From Phycisphaerae bacterium (GTDB lineage Bacteria; Planctomycetota; Phycisphaerae; Sedimentisphaerales; Anaerohalosphaeraceae), in the NCBI GenBank assembly GCA_018052735.1, contig JAGPMT010000018.1, positions 1 to 52,635 on the forward strand: DNA of 52,635 nt, given 5' to 3'. The notes under the pieces were generated by a model. It was not told the origin of the DNA and did no database searches. It saw nothing but the letters and a program-made list of their open reading frames with translations. Every line of letters starts with the position of its first letter. Within the stretch, counting starts at the first letter, position 1. Position numbers and translations under genes: made by a program. Positions 44,729 to 52,635 of the stretch are shown here, in pieces.

Positions 44729-47700
44729 CTATGGCGTATTTTTGCCGCAGCATTTTTTGTATTTTTTGCCGCTGCCGCAGGGACACGGGTCATTGCGGCC
44801 GACTTTAGGACCTTCGAGCTTGATTTGCTTGACTTTCTGCTCGCCCTGCGGTGCCTGAGCGGCAGCCCGCTGGCGCTGAGCCATTTCAAACTGGCTAACC
44901 TGATTGTGCTGTGCCCGGCTGACGTTATAGACGCTGCGCGCTCGCTGACCGGCCTCTAACCGAACCCGGAAGATGATGTCTGTCACTCGGTCTTCGATGG
45001 TTTCGAGCATCTCATTGAACATACGGTGGCCTTCCTGCTTGTACTCGATCTTCGGATCTTTTTCTGCATAAGCCCGCAGCATAATGCTTTCTTTAAGGTG
45101 ATCCATCGCATAGAGATGGTCTTTCCATGCGACATCGTAAATCTGCAGCAGCACATACCGCTCCAGATCGGTCAGCTCTTTGCGGAGGAATTCGCGCCCT
45201 GCGGCCAGCAAAGCGTCTTTGGCCTGCCCGGACTGCCGGAGCTGCTGGACATCGAGTTTTGCTCCGAATCGTTCTTTAGCCCACGCGGCTAAACTTTCAG
45301 GGCTTTCTGTGCTAAGCTTGTTCTCCACGGCTGACAGCAATTTGCCGTCGTTCCAGGAACGGCTCAGTTCCAGCAGATGCTGATAGATCTCCTGAGGGGG
45401 CATCTTCTGAAGCTGTTCGGCTGTGAGCGTCGATTCATATTTGGCCTGCGCCCATTTAGCCAGCGACTCAAAGGCATAGACATTGGGTCCCTGCGGGCCG
45501 AAAACCATGCTTATCGCAAATTCTACCGGATATTCGATCTCGCGGCGAGTGTACTTTTCCCGGACGCTGTCGGTCAGTTTCTGCCGAACAGCATCAGGCC
45601 CCAGCGTCTTGAGTTCGTGCAGGTCCAGATGGATATCAAACTTGGAAGCCGCCCATTGAGAAAAGGTGCGAATCGAGTAATCCTCATTAAGAAATTCAGC
45701 CAGTCCGGCCGTGCTTTTGCGGTTCACCTGTTCACAGGCGGCTTCAATCAAAGCCTGCTCAATAGCATCGGCAGTCATCTGGCGAAGTTTCGCTGCTGAC
45801 AGCGATACATGAAAGCTGCTCATTGCCCATTTGCACAGCGCATCAATTTTCCATGTCTGGGGATCTTCGTAATCTTCCAGATATTCACCCAGTGCCATCG
45901 AGATGTCATTGGCGACATTCTTCCTGGCCAGTTCTTTAATCATCTCCTCTATCTGTTCGACCTCAAGGTTGAACAGACGTTTGGAATCCAATTCTACGCC
46001 GAATTCCCTGTGTGCCCATTCTGCTATGCATCGGCTTGGATAATCGCTGGCCAGAATATTCCGGCAAGCACCGTCAATCATATCTTCAACCATCTGCCAG
46101 ATAGTCTGTTTCAGGTCGCGGCCTTCAATGATTTTGCGGCGGCTTCCATAAAAATAGCGCCGCTGAATATCCATAACTTCATCGTATTCCAGCAGACTCT
46201 TGCGGGCCTCAAAATTGCGTTCCTCCACTTTTTTCTGCGCCTTTTCAATCCCTTTGCTGATCCGCTTATGTTGAATAGGCATACCTTCTTCCCAGCCGAT
46301 CAGCGACAGCAGCTTGACCGTTGCCTCGGGAGCAAAAATGCGCATCAAATCATCATCAAATGACAGGAAAAAAACGCTGCTGCCCGGATCTCCCTGACGC
46401 CCGGCGCGGCCGCGAAGCTGGTTGTCAATCCGGCGGGCTTCATGACGCTCGGTTCCTACAATATGCAGGCCGCCAATTTTGGCCACGCCGGGCCCGAGCT
46501 TGATGTCCGTGCCGCGGCCGGCCATATTGGTGGCGATGGTTACATTGCCGCGGATTTCGCCGGTGCGCGTCGTGTGCTGCTGGCCTGCTTTTTCAACGAT
46601 AACTGCTTCGCGTGCGTGCTGTTTGGCATTGAGCACCTCGTGTTCGATCCCATAGCGACGGGTCAGTGCCTCAGACAGCGCCTCGCTTTTTTCGATGCTG
46701 ACCGTGCCGACCAGTACCGGCCGGCCGGCAGCGCTGGTTTCATGGATTTCATCGACGATTGCATTGAATTTTTCGCGCAGCGTTTTGTAAATCAGGTCGT
46801 CACGGTCATCCCGAATGCACGGCCGGTTTGTTGGAATCGTTACCACCTCCAGATGGTATATTTTCATAAATTCTTCGGCTTCTGTGGCGGCGGTTCCTGT
46901 CATCCCGGCAATCTGCTGGTACAGCTTGAAGAAATTCTGCAGGGTAATCGTGGCCAGTGTCTGAGTTTCCTCCTTGATTTGAACATTTTCCTTGGCCTCA
47001 ACAGCTTGATGCAAACCATCCGACCACTGGCGTCCATGCATCAGGCGGCCCGTAAACTCATCCACGATAATCACTTTGCCGTCCATCACGACATAGTCTT
47101 TTTCCTTCTCAAACGCTACATGAGCTCGCAAGGCCTGCTCGAGCATATGCGGCCATTCCATATTAGAGCCGGTAAAAAAGGATCCAACGCCGGCGATTTC
47201 CTGAGCAGCCCCGATGCCCTCGTGCGTCAGATGAACGGCCTTGCGATCCTCTTCAACCTCGTAATACTGGGTCATAGTTTCAAGCCGGGCCTTGTCTGCT
47301 TCCATCTGGGCCTGTGTCTGTTCGATAACTTTCTGGGCACGGCTGATGCGTTCAGGGTCTTTGGCTTTTTTGGCTTCCGACAGTTCGCCTTGAGCGTTGG
47401 CCAGTGTGCGTTCGGCGGTGTCGATGGCTTTTTTGATATTGTTATAAGTGGCCTGCAAGCTGATCAATTGCCGGGCGACGCTGTCGGCTTTTTTGTAGCG
47501 GCTGACATCGTCCACTGCTGGACCGGAAATAATCAGCGGCGTGCGGGCTTCATCAATCAGGATGGAGTCCACTTCGTCAATAATCGCGTACTCCAGCGGT
47601 CCCTGTGCCATCTGGGACAGAGAAATTTTCATATTGTCGCGCAGATAGTCAAACCCAAACTCATTGTTTGTGCCGTAGGTAATATCGCAGGCATACTGCT

Positions 47701-48220
47701 GCTTCCGCTCGTCGCCGGAGGTGTCCATCTCTGCCTGAATAGCCCCGACGGACAGCCCCAGCGCCCGATAGGCCGGCCCCATCCATTCAGCATCGCGTTT
47801 GGCTAAGTAATCATTGACCGTAACGATATGCACCTTGCGCCCTGTCAGATGCACCAAGTAGGCCGCCAGTGTAGCCACCAGCGTTTTGCCTTCACCGGTG
47901 GCCATTTCAGCGATTTTGCCGTCATACAGAACATTGCCGCCGACCAGCTGCACATCGAAATGACGCATGGCAATGTGCCGCCGGGCGGCCTCTCGAACCA
48001 CGGCAAAAGCTTCCGGCAGTATATCCTGCGGCCGTCGGCCATCCCGGAGTGCCTGCTTGAATTCATCTGTCTTGGCTTTGAGCTGCTCATCAGTTAAGGT
48101 TTGAATGTGGGATTCCAGCGTTCCGGCTGCCTGTGCCATCTGCATATAGGACTTGACTATGCGTTCATTACGTGATCCGAAAATGCCGACCAGAAATTTG
48201 TTGAACGCCGCTAATGCCAT
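44729..48220 (-). CDS. secA: Preprotein translocase ATPase SecA, unusually long
   Basis: 1163 residues against about 900 for E. coli. It has Walker A MATGEGKTLVATLAAYL, DEAD-type YAIIDEVDSILIDEARTPLI, AGRGTDIKLG and QLRGRAGRQGDPGSS. The C-terminal SEC-C zinc tail is CPCGSGKKYKKCCGK. SecA drives protein export through SecYEG, fitting the many exported giants nearby. Two insertions are visible. A coiled-coil (about 245-310, TLANAQGELSEAKKAKD, QTQAQMEADKARLE) lies just after LIISGP. A set of five roughly 60-residue units between about 725 and 1000 expands the helical wing region (CIAEWAHREFGVEL, ALCKWAMSSFHVSL, TFSQWAASKFDIHL, SLAKWAQAKYESTL, SLAAWAKERFGAKL). The start at ATG 48220 (AAGGGG upstream) is preferred to the earlier in-frame ATG. 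Confidence 0.95.
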   Translation of the reverse strand: MALAAFNKFLVGIFGSRNERIVKSYMQMAQAAGTLESHIQTLTDEQLKAKTDEFKQALRDGRRPQDILPEAFAVVREAARRHIAMRHFDVQLVGGNVLYDGKIAEMATGEGKTLVATLAAYLVHLTGRKVHIVTVNDYLAKRDAEWMGPAYRALGLSVGAIQAEMDTSGDERKQQYACDITYGTNNEFGFDYLRDNMKISLSQMAQGPLEYAIIDEVDSILIDEARTPLIISGPAVDDVSRYKKADSVARQLISLQATYNNIKKAIDTAERTLANAQGELSEAKKAKDPERISRAQKVIEQTQAQMEADKARLETMTQYYEVEEDRKAVHLTHEGIGAAQEIAGVGSFFTGSNMEWPHMLEQALRAHVAFEKEKDYVVMDGKVIIVDEFTGRLMHGRQWSDGLHQAVEAKENVQIKEETQTLATITLQNFFKLYQQIAGMTGTAATEAEEFMKIYHLEVVTIPTNRPCIRDDRDDLIYKTLREKFNAIVDEIHETSAAGRPVLVGTVSIEKSEALSEALTRRYGIEHEVLNAKQHAREAVIVEKAGQQHTTRTGEIRGNVTIATNMAGRGTDIKLGPGVAKIGGLHIVGTERHEARRIDNQLRGRAGRQGDPGSSVFFLSFDDDLMRIFAPEATVKLLSLIGWEEGMPIQHKRISKGIEKAQKKVEERNFEARKSLLEYDEVMDIQRRYFYGSRRKIIEGRDLKQTIWQMVEDMIDGACRNILASDYPSRCIAEWAHREFGVELDSKRLFNLEVEQIEEMIKELARKNVANDISMALGEYLEDYEDPQTWKIDALCKWAMSSFHVSLSAAKLRQMTADAIEQALIEAACEQVNRKSTAGLAEFLNEDYSIRTFSQWAASKFDIHLDLHELKTLGPDAVRQKLTDSVREKYTRREIEYPVEFAISMVFGPQGPNVYAFESLAKWAQAKYESTLTAEQLQKMPPQEIYQHLLELSRSWNDGKLLSAVENKLSTESPESLAAWAKERFGAKLDVQQLRQSGQAKDALLAAGREFLRKELTDLERYVLLQIYDVAWKDHLYAMDHLKESIMLRAYAEKDPKIEYKQEGHRMFNEMLETIEDRVTDIIFRVRLEAGQRARSVYNVSRAQHNQVSQFEMAQRQRAAAQAPQGEQKVKQIKLEGPKVGRNDPCPCGSGKKYKKCCGKNTP

Positions 48221-48432
48221 CGGATGCCCCTTAAAATGTATATAGTGCCGAAGTTCGAAATCCCAATTTCTAAACAAATCTATAATTCAAATGGTGATAT
48301 GCAGAAAAAAGCAAAGATATTATAGTTCAAGATCATTTTGTCTTGAACAGATAATCGCTTTAATTTTGCTTTGGATCTCGATTTCTGTATTGAACCCGTC
48401 GTATTTACCTCGGAATGCAGTATAAAGCTCTG

Positions 48433-48993
48433 CTAATCTTTTACGCGGGTGACATATTCGCCGGTGCGGGTATCCACGCGGATTTTTTCACCCACCTTGA
48501 TAAACGGAGGTACTTGCACGACGACACCGGTTTCCAATGTGGCCGGCTTATATTGGTTGGTGGCAGTGGCCCCTTTGATTTCCGGGGCGGTATCGGTAAC
48601 CGTCAAATCAACGGTGTTGGGCAGCGTGATTACAACCGGCTTGCCTTTGTACATGCTGATTTGCACTTTTTCATTGCCTTTTAAATACATTGCTCCATCA
48701 CCGAATGCGTCATCATCCAGTGTAATCTGATCGAAACTTTCAAGGTCCATAAAAACATGTTCGTTAGGCGACGAATACAGATATTCAAAATTCCGCTTTT
48801 CCAGATACGCCTCTTCTACGGTCTCTTCCGAACGAAGACGAACATCGCGGATGCCCCCATCGGTCAGGTTTTTAAGTTTTGTTTGATAAACTGCTCCTCC
48901 CTTGCCGAGTTTGACATGCTGGTAATCTACGATTACATATAAAATGCCGTCCATCATAATGGTCTGGCCTTTTTTCATCTCCGAGACTTTCAT
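48433..48993 (-). CDS. efp: Translation elongation factor P
   Basis: 186 residues with the three beta-barrel domains of EF-P: KOW-like domain 1 (1-65), OB domain 2 (about 68-127, MYLKGNEKVQISMYKGKPVV) and domain 3 ending TGVVVQVPPFIKVGEKIRVD, the EF-P signature. The loop bearing the modifiable residue reads KLGKGGA, with Lys31 aligned to E. coli Lys34, so lysine modification is possible. It rescues ribosomes stalled at polyproline. The start ATG 48993 is preceded by AGGGAG. The gene is 212 bases upstream of secA, in the same direction, with an independent promoter likely in the divergent gap to ispH. Confidence 0.97.
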   Translation of the reverse strand: MKVSEMKKGQTIMMDGILYVIVDYQHVKLGKGGAVYQTKLKNLTDGGIRDVRLRSEETVEEAYLEKRNFEYLYSSPNEHVFMDLESFDQITLDDDAFGDGAMYLKGNEKVQISMYKGKPVVITLPNTVDLTVTDTAPEIKGATATNQYKPATLETGVVVQVPPFIKVGEKIRVDTRTGEYVTRVKD

Positions 48994-49212
48994 TTAGTAC
49001 TCCCTTTTTGATAAGGTTTTGAACTTTCTGCGGATTTCTCCCGTGGCAGGAACGCCCCTGCCGCTTGCGGTAAAACAAGGCAAATAGTATCGCAGAATGG
49101 GGCTTTATTGTCAAGAAAATGAATTCCAGCAGGGCGGCACAAAACCTTCCTACCTTTTCAGGGAATTATTGAATCAGGATGCAAAAAGGAGTAAACTGGC
49201 AAACGGTTTGCG

Positions 49213-50067
49213 ATGAAAGTATTAGTAGCTGAAAAATGCGGTTTTTGTCCGGGCGTGCGGAATGCCATCAATCTGGCCAGAAAGACACTGGCAGAAGAAG
49301 GCAAGGCCTACAGCTTAGGGCATATTATCCACAATGAAGATGTAGTAAGGCAGCTTTCAGAAGCAGGCCTTAAACCAGTAGACAGCATTGATGAGGTTCA
49401 AAACGGAACAGTACTAATCCGCTCTCATGGAGCTACGCAGGAAGAGTTTGAGAAAATAAACAAAAAAGGTCTTAAAATTGTAGATGCAACCTGCGTTTTA
49501 GTTCGTCGTGTTCAAAAAATAGCTAAATTATTAAACGATGAAGGATATAAGGTTGTTATAATAGGAGACACTAATCACCCAGAAATACGGGCAGTGGTTG
49601 GCTATGCTAAGGATATAGCCGTTGTAGGTAATGAAGAGGATTTAGATAAGTTAAATTTAACAAAGAAGATAGGAGTTATCTGCCAGACTACGCAAAGTCC
49701 AGATCATTTTGCTGATATGATTGCTGCGATTGCACGACGCGGCTTTACTGAAATGAAGATTATAAATACACTTTGTCGGGAAACTATGGAGCGTCAGCAG
49801 GCAGCGGTTAAGCTATGCCGGCAGGTTGATATTATGTTTGTTTTGGGGGGGCTCCACAGCGCCAATACACGAAAACTGGCCGAATTATGTAAAAAACATA
49901 ATCCGCAAACATATCATTTGCAAAACTGGGCGGAATTTGATAAAAAATACCTTTTCGGCAAGACCACCGCAGGAGTTACCGCAGGAGCGTCAACACCAGA
50001 TGAGGTGATTGAAGAGTTTGTGCGAAACCTTGAGCAGTGGTCGCCTCCGGCGGAAACGGATTGCTGA
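49213..50067 (+). CDS. ispH: 4-hydroxy-3-methylbut-2-enyl diphosphate reductase
   Basis: 284 residues; the last step of the MEP isoprenoid pathway, giving IPP and DMAPP. The three [4Fe-4S]-ligand cysteines are in CGFCPGVRNAI (Cys12; Cys9 is extra), VDATCVLVRRV (Cys94) and INTLCRETMERQ (Cys188). HPE (122-124) holds the catalytic Glu. GGLHSANTRKL replaces the common GGxNSSNT. ATG 49213 is the only start. AAGGAG (49186-49191) is 21 bases away, but a GCAAA-CGG-TTTGC hairpin (49199-49211) lies between, which would bring the site to an effective 8 bases. The middle of the gene is richer in A+T than its ends. It is followed by rpsA after 142 bases. Confidence 0.96.
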   Translation: MKVLVAEKCGFCPGVRNAINLARKTLAEEGKAYSLGHIIHNEDVVRQLSEAGLKPVDSIDEVQNGTVLIRSHGATQEEFEKINKKGLKIVDATCVLVRRVQKIAKLLNDEGYKVVIIGDTNHPEIRAVVGYAKDIAVVGNEEDLDKLNLTKKIGVICQTTQSPDHFADMIAAIARRGFTEMKIINTLCRETMERQQAAVKLCRQVDIMFVLGGLHSANTRKLAELCKKHNPQTYHLQNWAEFDKKYLFGKTTAGVTAGASTPDEVIEEFVRNLEQWSPPAETDC

Positions 50068-50209
50068 ATCTAATCAGAGGCGTAAATGGCATTGACGGCG
50101 TAGTCAATGTGTTTTTATAAACCTTAACATTTTTGTTTGAGGTCAGGGTCGGCGGCGTAAATGCGGGGCGCCGCAGCGGCCGACAAACAGACTCCGCAGG
50201 AGAATTTCA

Positions 50210-52009
50210 ATGGTTGATAGAAATCTCATTTACAAGCTCGGTCTTACCAATGAACAGATTGAGCAGGAAGTAGGCGAACTTTTCACCCCTGAGCACACAC
50301 AGCTTTTGGCCGAGGAACTGGAAAAGAAAGTCGAAGCCCTTGTTCCGGGCACCATTGTCAAAGGCAAGATTGTTACCCAGCTGGGCAATGATGTTATCGT
50401 GGAACTGGGTCTGAAAAGCGAAGGCATTGTGGATGCCGGCGAATTTGATGACCCCAGCGAGATTGTTCCAGGCAAGGAAATTGAAGTGCTTTTGGAAGAA
50501 ATGGATGCCGAAAGCGGTATTCTGTTGAGCAAACGCAAAGCCGATCGCATTCGCGGCTGGGAGCGGGTCATTGCCAGCAACAAGGAAGGCGATGTTGTCA
50601 AAGGCATGGTTACACGCCGCATCAAGGGCGGTCTTCTGGTGGATATCGGTGTGCCGGTCTTTCTGCCGGCTTCGCAGGTTGATATCCGCAAGCCCGGCGA
50701 TATCAGCCGGTTTATCGGTCAGGAAATTGAATGCAAAATACTCAAAATCGATACGGAAAATCACAATATTGTGGTCTCCCGCCGAAAACTTATCGAAGAA
50801 GACCGGCAGGCCAGCAAGGAACGCATCCTGCGGGAAATCGAAGTCGGTCAGATTCGAAAAGGGATTGTCAAAAATATCGCCGATTTCGGAGTCTTTGTCG
50901 ATTTGGGCGGGCTGGACGGCCTGCTGCATATTTCCGATTTAAGCTGGGGCCGGATTTCTCATCCGTCGGAACTGGTGCAGCTGGATCAGGAAATCGAGTG
51001 CATGGTCATCGGCGTCGATAGAGAAAACGAAAAAATCTCACTGGGACTCAAGCAGAAGCAGCCCAGTCCTTGGGAATCTGCCGAACAGCGATACCCCGTC
51101 GGCAAGCGGGTCAAGGGCACGATTGTCAATATTATGAACTACGGGGCCTTTGTCCGGCTGGAAGAAGGCATCGAAGGTCTTATTCATATCAGCGAGATGA
51201 GCTGGACCAAGCGCATTGCCCACCCCGGAGACATTCTGACACTCGGGCAAGAAGTTGAAGTGATGGTGCTGGATGTCAACAAGGAAAAGCAGGAAATTTC
51301 CTTAGGACTCAAGCAGCTTGAGACCAATCCGTGGACAATAGCCGGACAGAAGTATCCTGTGGGCACGATGGTTACCACTAAAGTTACCAGTTTGACCAAT
51401 TACGGTGCTTTTGTGGAAATCGAGCCGGGCATTGACGGCTTGATTCATATCTCTGACCTAAGCTGGACCAAGAAGTACAATCATCCCGGTGAAGCCCTGC
51501 AGAAAGGGCAGGAAGTCAAATGTGTGGTGCTGGAAGTCGATGAAGAAAAACATCGGGTTTCACTGGGCGTCAAACAATTGACAGAGGATCCGTGGATTCG
51601 TGCAATACCGGAAAAATACATTCCCGGCCAGATTGTCAAAGGTGTTGTTACCAAGCTGACCAATTTCGGCGTGTTTGTAGAGCTGGAACCGGATCTGGAA
51701 GGTCTGCTGCATATTTCGGAATTGTCAGATTCCAAAGTGGATTCGCCGCAGGATGTGGTCAAAATCGGCGATGTGCTGGAAGTTAAGATTCTGCGTGTGG
51801 ATACGGATTCCCGCAAAATCGGCCTGAGCTTGCGCCGTGTACAGTGGGCTGCCGAGGATAAAGCAGCGGAAGCGGCGGCTTCTGGTCAGACGACTGCTTC
51901 GGCTCCCATAGAGGAAAACGAATCAAGCCCGCGCCGGGGCGGTCTGGATGGCACGTTGATGCCCGACTCTTTAAATATCCCGATGCCGGGCAAAAAGCAG
52001 AATCCTTAA
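50210..52009 (+). CDS. rpsA: 30S ribosomal protein S1
   Basis: 599 residues with six S1 RNA-binding domains. The four C-terminal ones are clearest: GIVKNIADFGVFVDLGGLDG, GTIVNIMNYGAFVRLEEGIE, TKVTSLTNYGAFVEIEPGID and GVVTKLTNFGVFVELEPDLE. Each is followed by the 'GLIHIS(E/D)' turn. Two more divergent copies occupy about 45-200. The C-terminus is a low-complexity acidic/Ala-rich tail. It unfolds mRNA on the small subunit. The start ATG 50210 is preceded by AGGAGAA. It is directly downstream of ispH; in some bacteria these two are fused into one protein. Two hairpins follow the stop, the second a terminator. Confidence 0.96.
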   Translation: MVDRNLIYKLGLTNEQIEQEVGELFTPEHTQLLAEELEKKVEALVPGTIVKGKIVTQLGNDVIVELGLKSEGIVDAGEFDDPSEIVPGKEIEVLLEEMDAESGILLSKRKADRIRGWERVIASNKEGDVVKGMVTRRIKGGLLVDIGVPVFLPASQVDIRKPGDISRFIGQEIECKILKIDTENHNIVVSRRKLIEEDRQASKERILREIEVGQIRKGIVKNIADFGVFVDLGGLDGLLHISDLSWGRISHPSELVQLDQEIECMVIGVDRENEKISLGLKQKQPSPWESAEQRYPVGKRVKGTIVNIMNYGAFVRLEEGIEGLIHISEMSWTKRIAHPGDILTLGQEVEVMVLDVNKEKQEISLGLKQLETNPWTIAGQKYPVGTMVTTKVTSLTNYGAFVEIEPGIDGLIHISDLSWTKKYNHPGEALQKGQEVKCVVLEVDEEKHRVSLGVKQLTEDPWIRAIPEKYIPGQIVKGVVTKLTNFGVFVELEPDLEGLLHISELSDSKVDSPQDVVKIGDVLEVKILRVDTDSRKIGLSLRRVQWAAEDKAAEAAASGQTTASAPIEENESSPRRGGLDGTLMPDSLNIPMPGKKQNP

Positions 52010-52087
52010 AAATGCAGCCGCCTCTGAAAATTGACGGTATCAATCCCTATTTTTGAGGGATTGCTGCCGTAAAACAGATACTTCAGC

Positions 52088-52128
52088 AAAACCGGCCTTT
52101 GCTCTATCAAGCAAAGGCCGGTTTTTTT
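52088..52128 (+). terminator. Intrinsic terminator after rpsA
   Basis: A perfect stem ACCGGCCTTTGC/GCAAAGGCCGGT with an 8-base loop, flanked by A4 and followed by T7. An earlier imperfect hairpin (AATCCC/GGGATT, about 52040-52065) lies between it and the stop codon. Confidence 0.92.
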
Positions 52129-52331
52129 ATGCCTTTTAAGCATTATTCTTTGTCAATAAGTGCGGCAATTACGACACAAAATACCAGAAAAGTCTTATTG
52201 TTGAGCTGTGCAATTTTAAAAAAGATAGAATTGATGTTTCTTTTGCGGCGATTATTGATGATAGATCAAAAACTATGTTGAAAAACCGGTGTGTATTTGA
52301 AAAAATCCGAACCGATTTCATTAACGGGCTC

Positions 52332-52406
52332 GGCGGGCGGAATTCCCCCCGAACCCCATTTCCGTCCGCCTCGCCTTGAAGCGGAAGCGAAAAGGACGAT
52401 TTCAAG
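52332..52406. repeat. Palindromic intergenic element
   Basis: GGCGGGCGGAA (52332-52342) pairs with TTCCGTCCGCC (52360-52370) with a single G-T mismatch. A second inverted pair CTTGAA/TTCAAG follows (about 52374-52406). It is GC-rich in an otherwise A+T-rich stretch and resembles REP/MITE-type elements. It has no coding potential that I trust. Confidence 0.5.
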
Positions 52407-52470
52407 TTTTTCGCGAGTGATAACTCCCAAGGAAAATCATAACTGATTTTCCTCTTTGACGGCAAATTCT

Positions 52471-52635
52471 TTATATAACTTGAAGCTCTAATTGATGATT
52501 TTCTCTTCTCTTTTCTTTAATCGTAAACAAGCCAGATTTTATTTCATTATCGAGTTCTTTTAATCGTCTTTCGGCAATTTTTACATATTTTTCATTGGAA
52601 TCTATGCCAATATAATTTTTACCTAATCTTTTTGC
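52471..52635 (-). CDS. C-terminal end of a DNA methyltransferase (partial)
   Basis: 54 residues run in from the right edge and stop at TAA (complement of 52471-52473). The segment AKRLGKNYIGIDSNEKYVKI followed by AERRLKEL is the end of AdoMet motif I and the 'GxxxxGID...Y...A..RL' tail of amino-methylating DNA methylases. It is clearly more A+T-rich and Lys/Asn-rich than the rest of the window, consistent with a horizontally acquired restriction-modification gene. The catalytic DPPY part lies outside. Confidence 0.75.
   Translation of the reverse strand, partial: AKRLGKNYIGIDSNEKYVKIAERRLKELDNEIKSGLFTIKEKRRENHQLELQVI

Noticed and set aside
46442-47806. Long open frame (454 codons) on the plus strand
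   Set aside because: It is antisense to the well-supported secA gene, has no ribosome-binding site and no recognisable domain; it mirrors secA codon bias.
48235-48277. Earlier in-frame start for SecA
   Set aside because: The added residues are not SecA-like and the ATG at 48220 has AAGGGG at good spacing.

Overview
The window looks like chromosome from a planctomycete of the class Phycisphaerae (Sedimentisphaerales-like). This is inferred from several features: very large secreted proteins with dockerin-like 'D.N....D......NWL' modules, lamin-tail and LamG domains, a DUF1080 lipoprotein, a GH106-type rhamnosidase, a rhomboid with a C-terminal zinc ribbon, an unusually long SecA, and a FliA/WhiG-type sigma fragment of planctomycete character. 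No rRNA, tRNA or CRISPR array was seen.

Layout. 1-1761: the tail of an unknown gene overlaps a cysteine-rich secreted protein, followed by a SurA-like periplasmic chaperone. 1762-4460: accessory DNA with intergenic repeats, a strong promoter with no obvious gene, a fusion between the N-terminal helix-turn-helix of an IS3 OrfA and the C-terminal half of a sigma factor, and a 5'-truncated IS4-family transposase. 4460-6376: a candidate replication origin and dnaA. 6440-9148: rhomboid protease, a block of small RNA and short-peptide genes with their own promoter and terminators, and two small membrane proteins. 9200-12914: leucine biosynthesis (possible leader peptide, leuA, leuC, leuD; no leuB here). 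13022-18002: a decayed gene, an orphan DNA methyltransferase, and the recombination nuclease subunit addB.

18070-24736 is on the minus strand: a DUF1080 lipoprotein, the housekeeping cluster lptB-def-fmt-rsmB (LPS export ATPase, then formyl-Met handling and rRNA methylation), and a K+/H+ antiporter gene broken by an exact 8-bp tandem duplication. 24985-44352 is a secreted-protein region: a propeller/Ig-like/PQQ protein, a transglutaminase, a small zinc-ribbon-like protein, a 1428-residue thioredoxin-like/caspase-like/beta-helix/dockerin protein, a 1963-residue CotH/LamG/lamin-tail protein, and a GH106-like rhamnosidase. 44729-52009 returns to core functions: secA, efp, ispH and rpsA. The right edge holds a palindromic intergenic element and the AT-rich 3' end of a second DNA methyltransferase.

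The most unusual items are the OrfA-sigma fusion, five WA-containing repeats in the SecA helical region, the thioredoxin/caspase-like/beta-helix fusion, the 8-bp duplication in the antiporter, and the small RNA/peptide block between the rhomboid gene and the holin-like gene. All family assignments come from reading motifs by eye; no database search was run.
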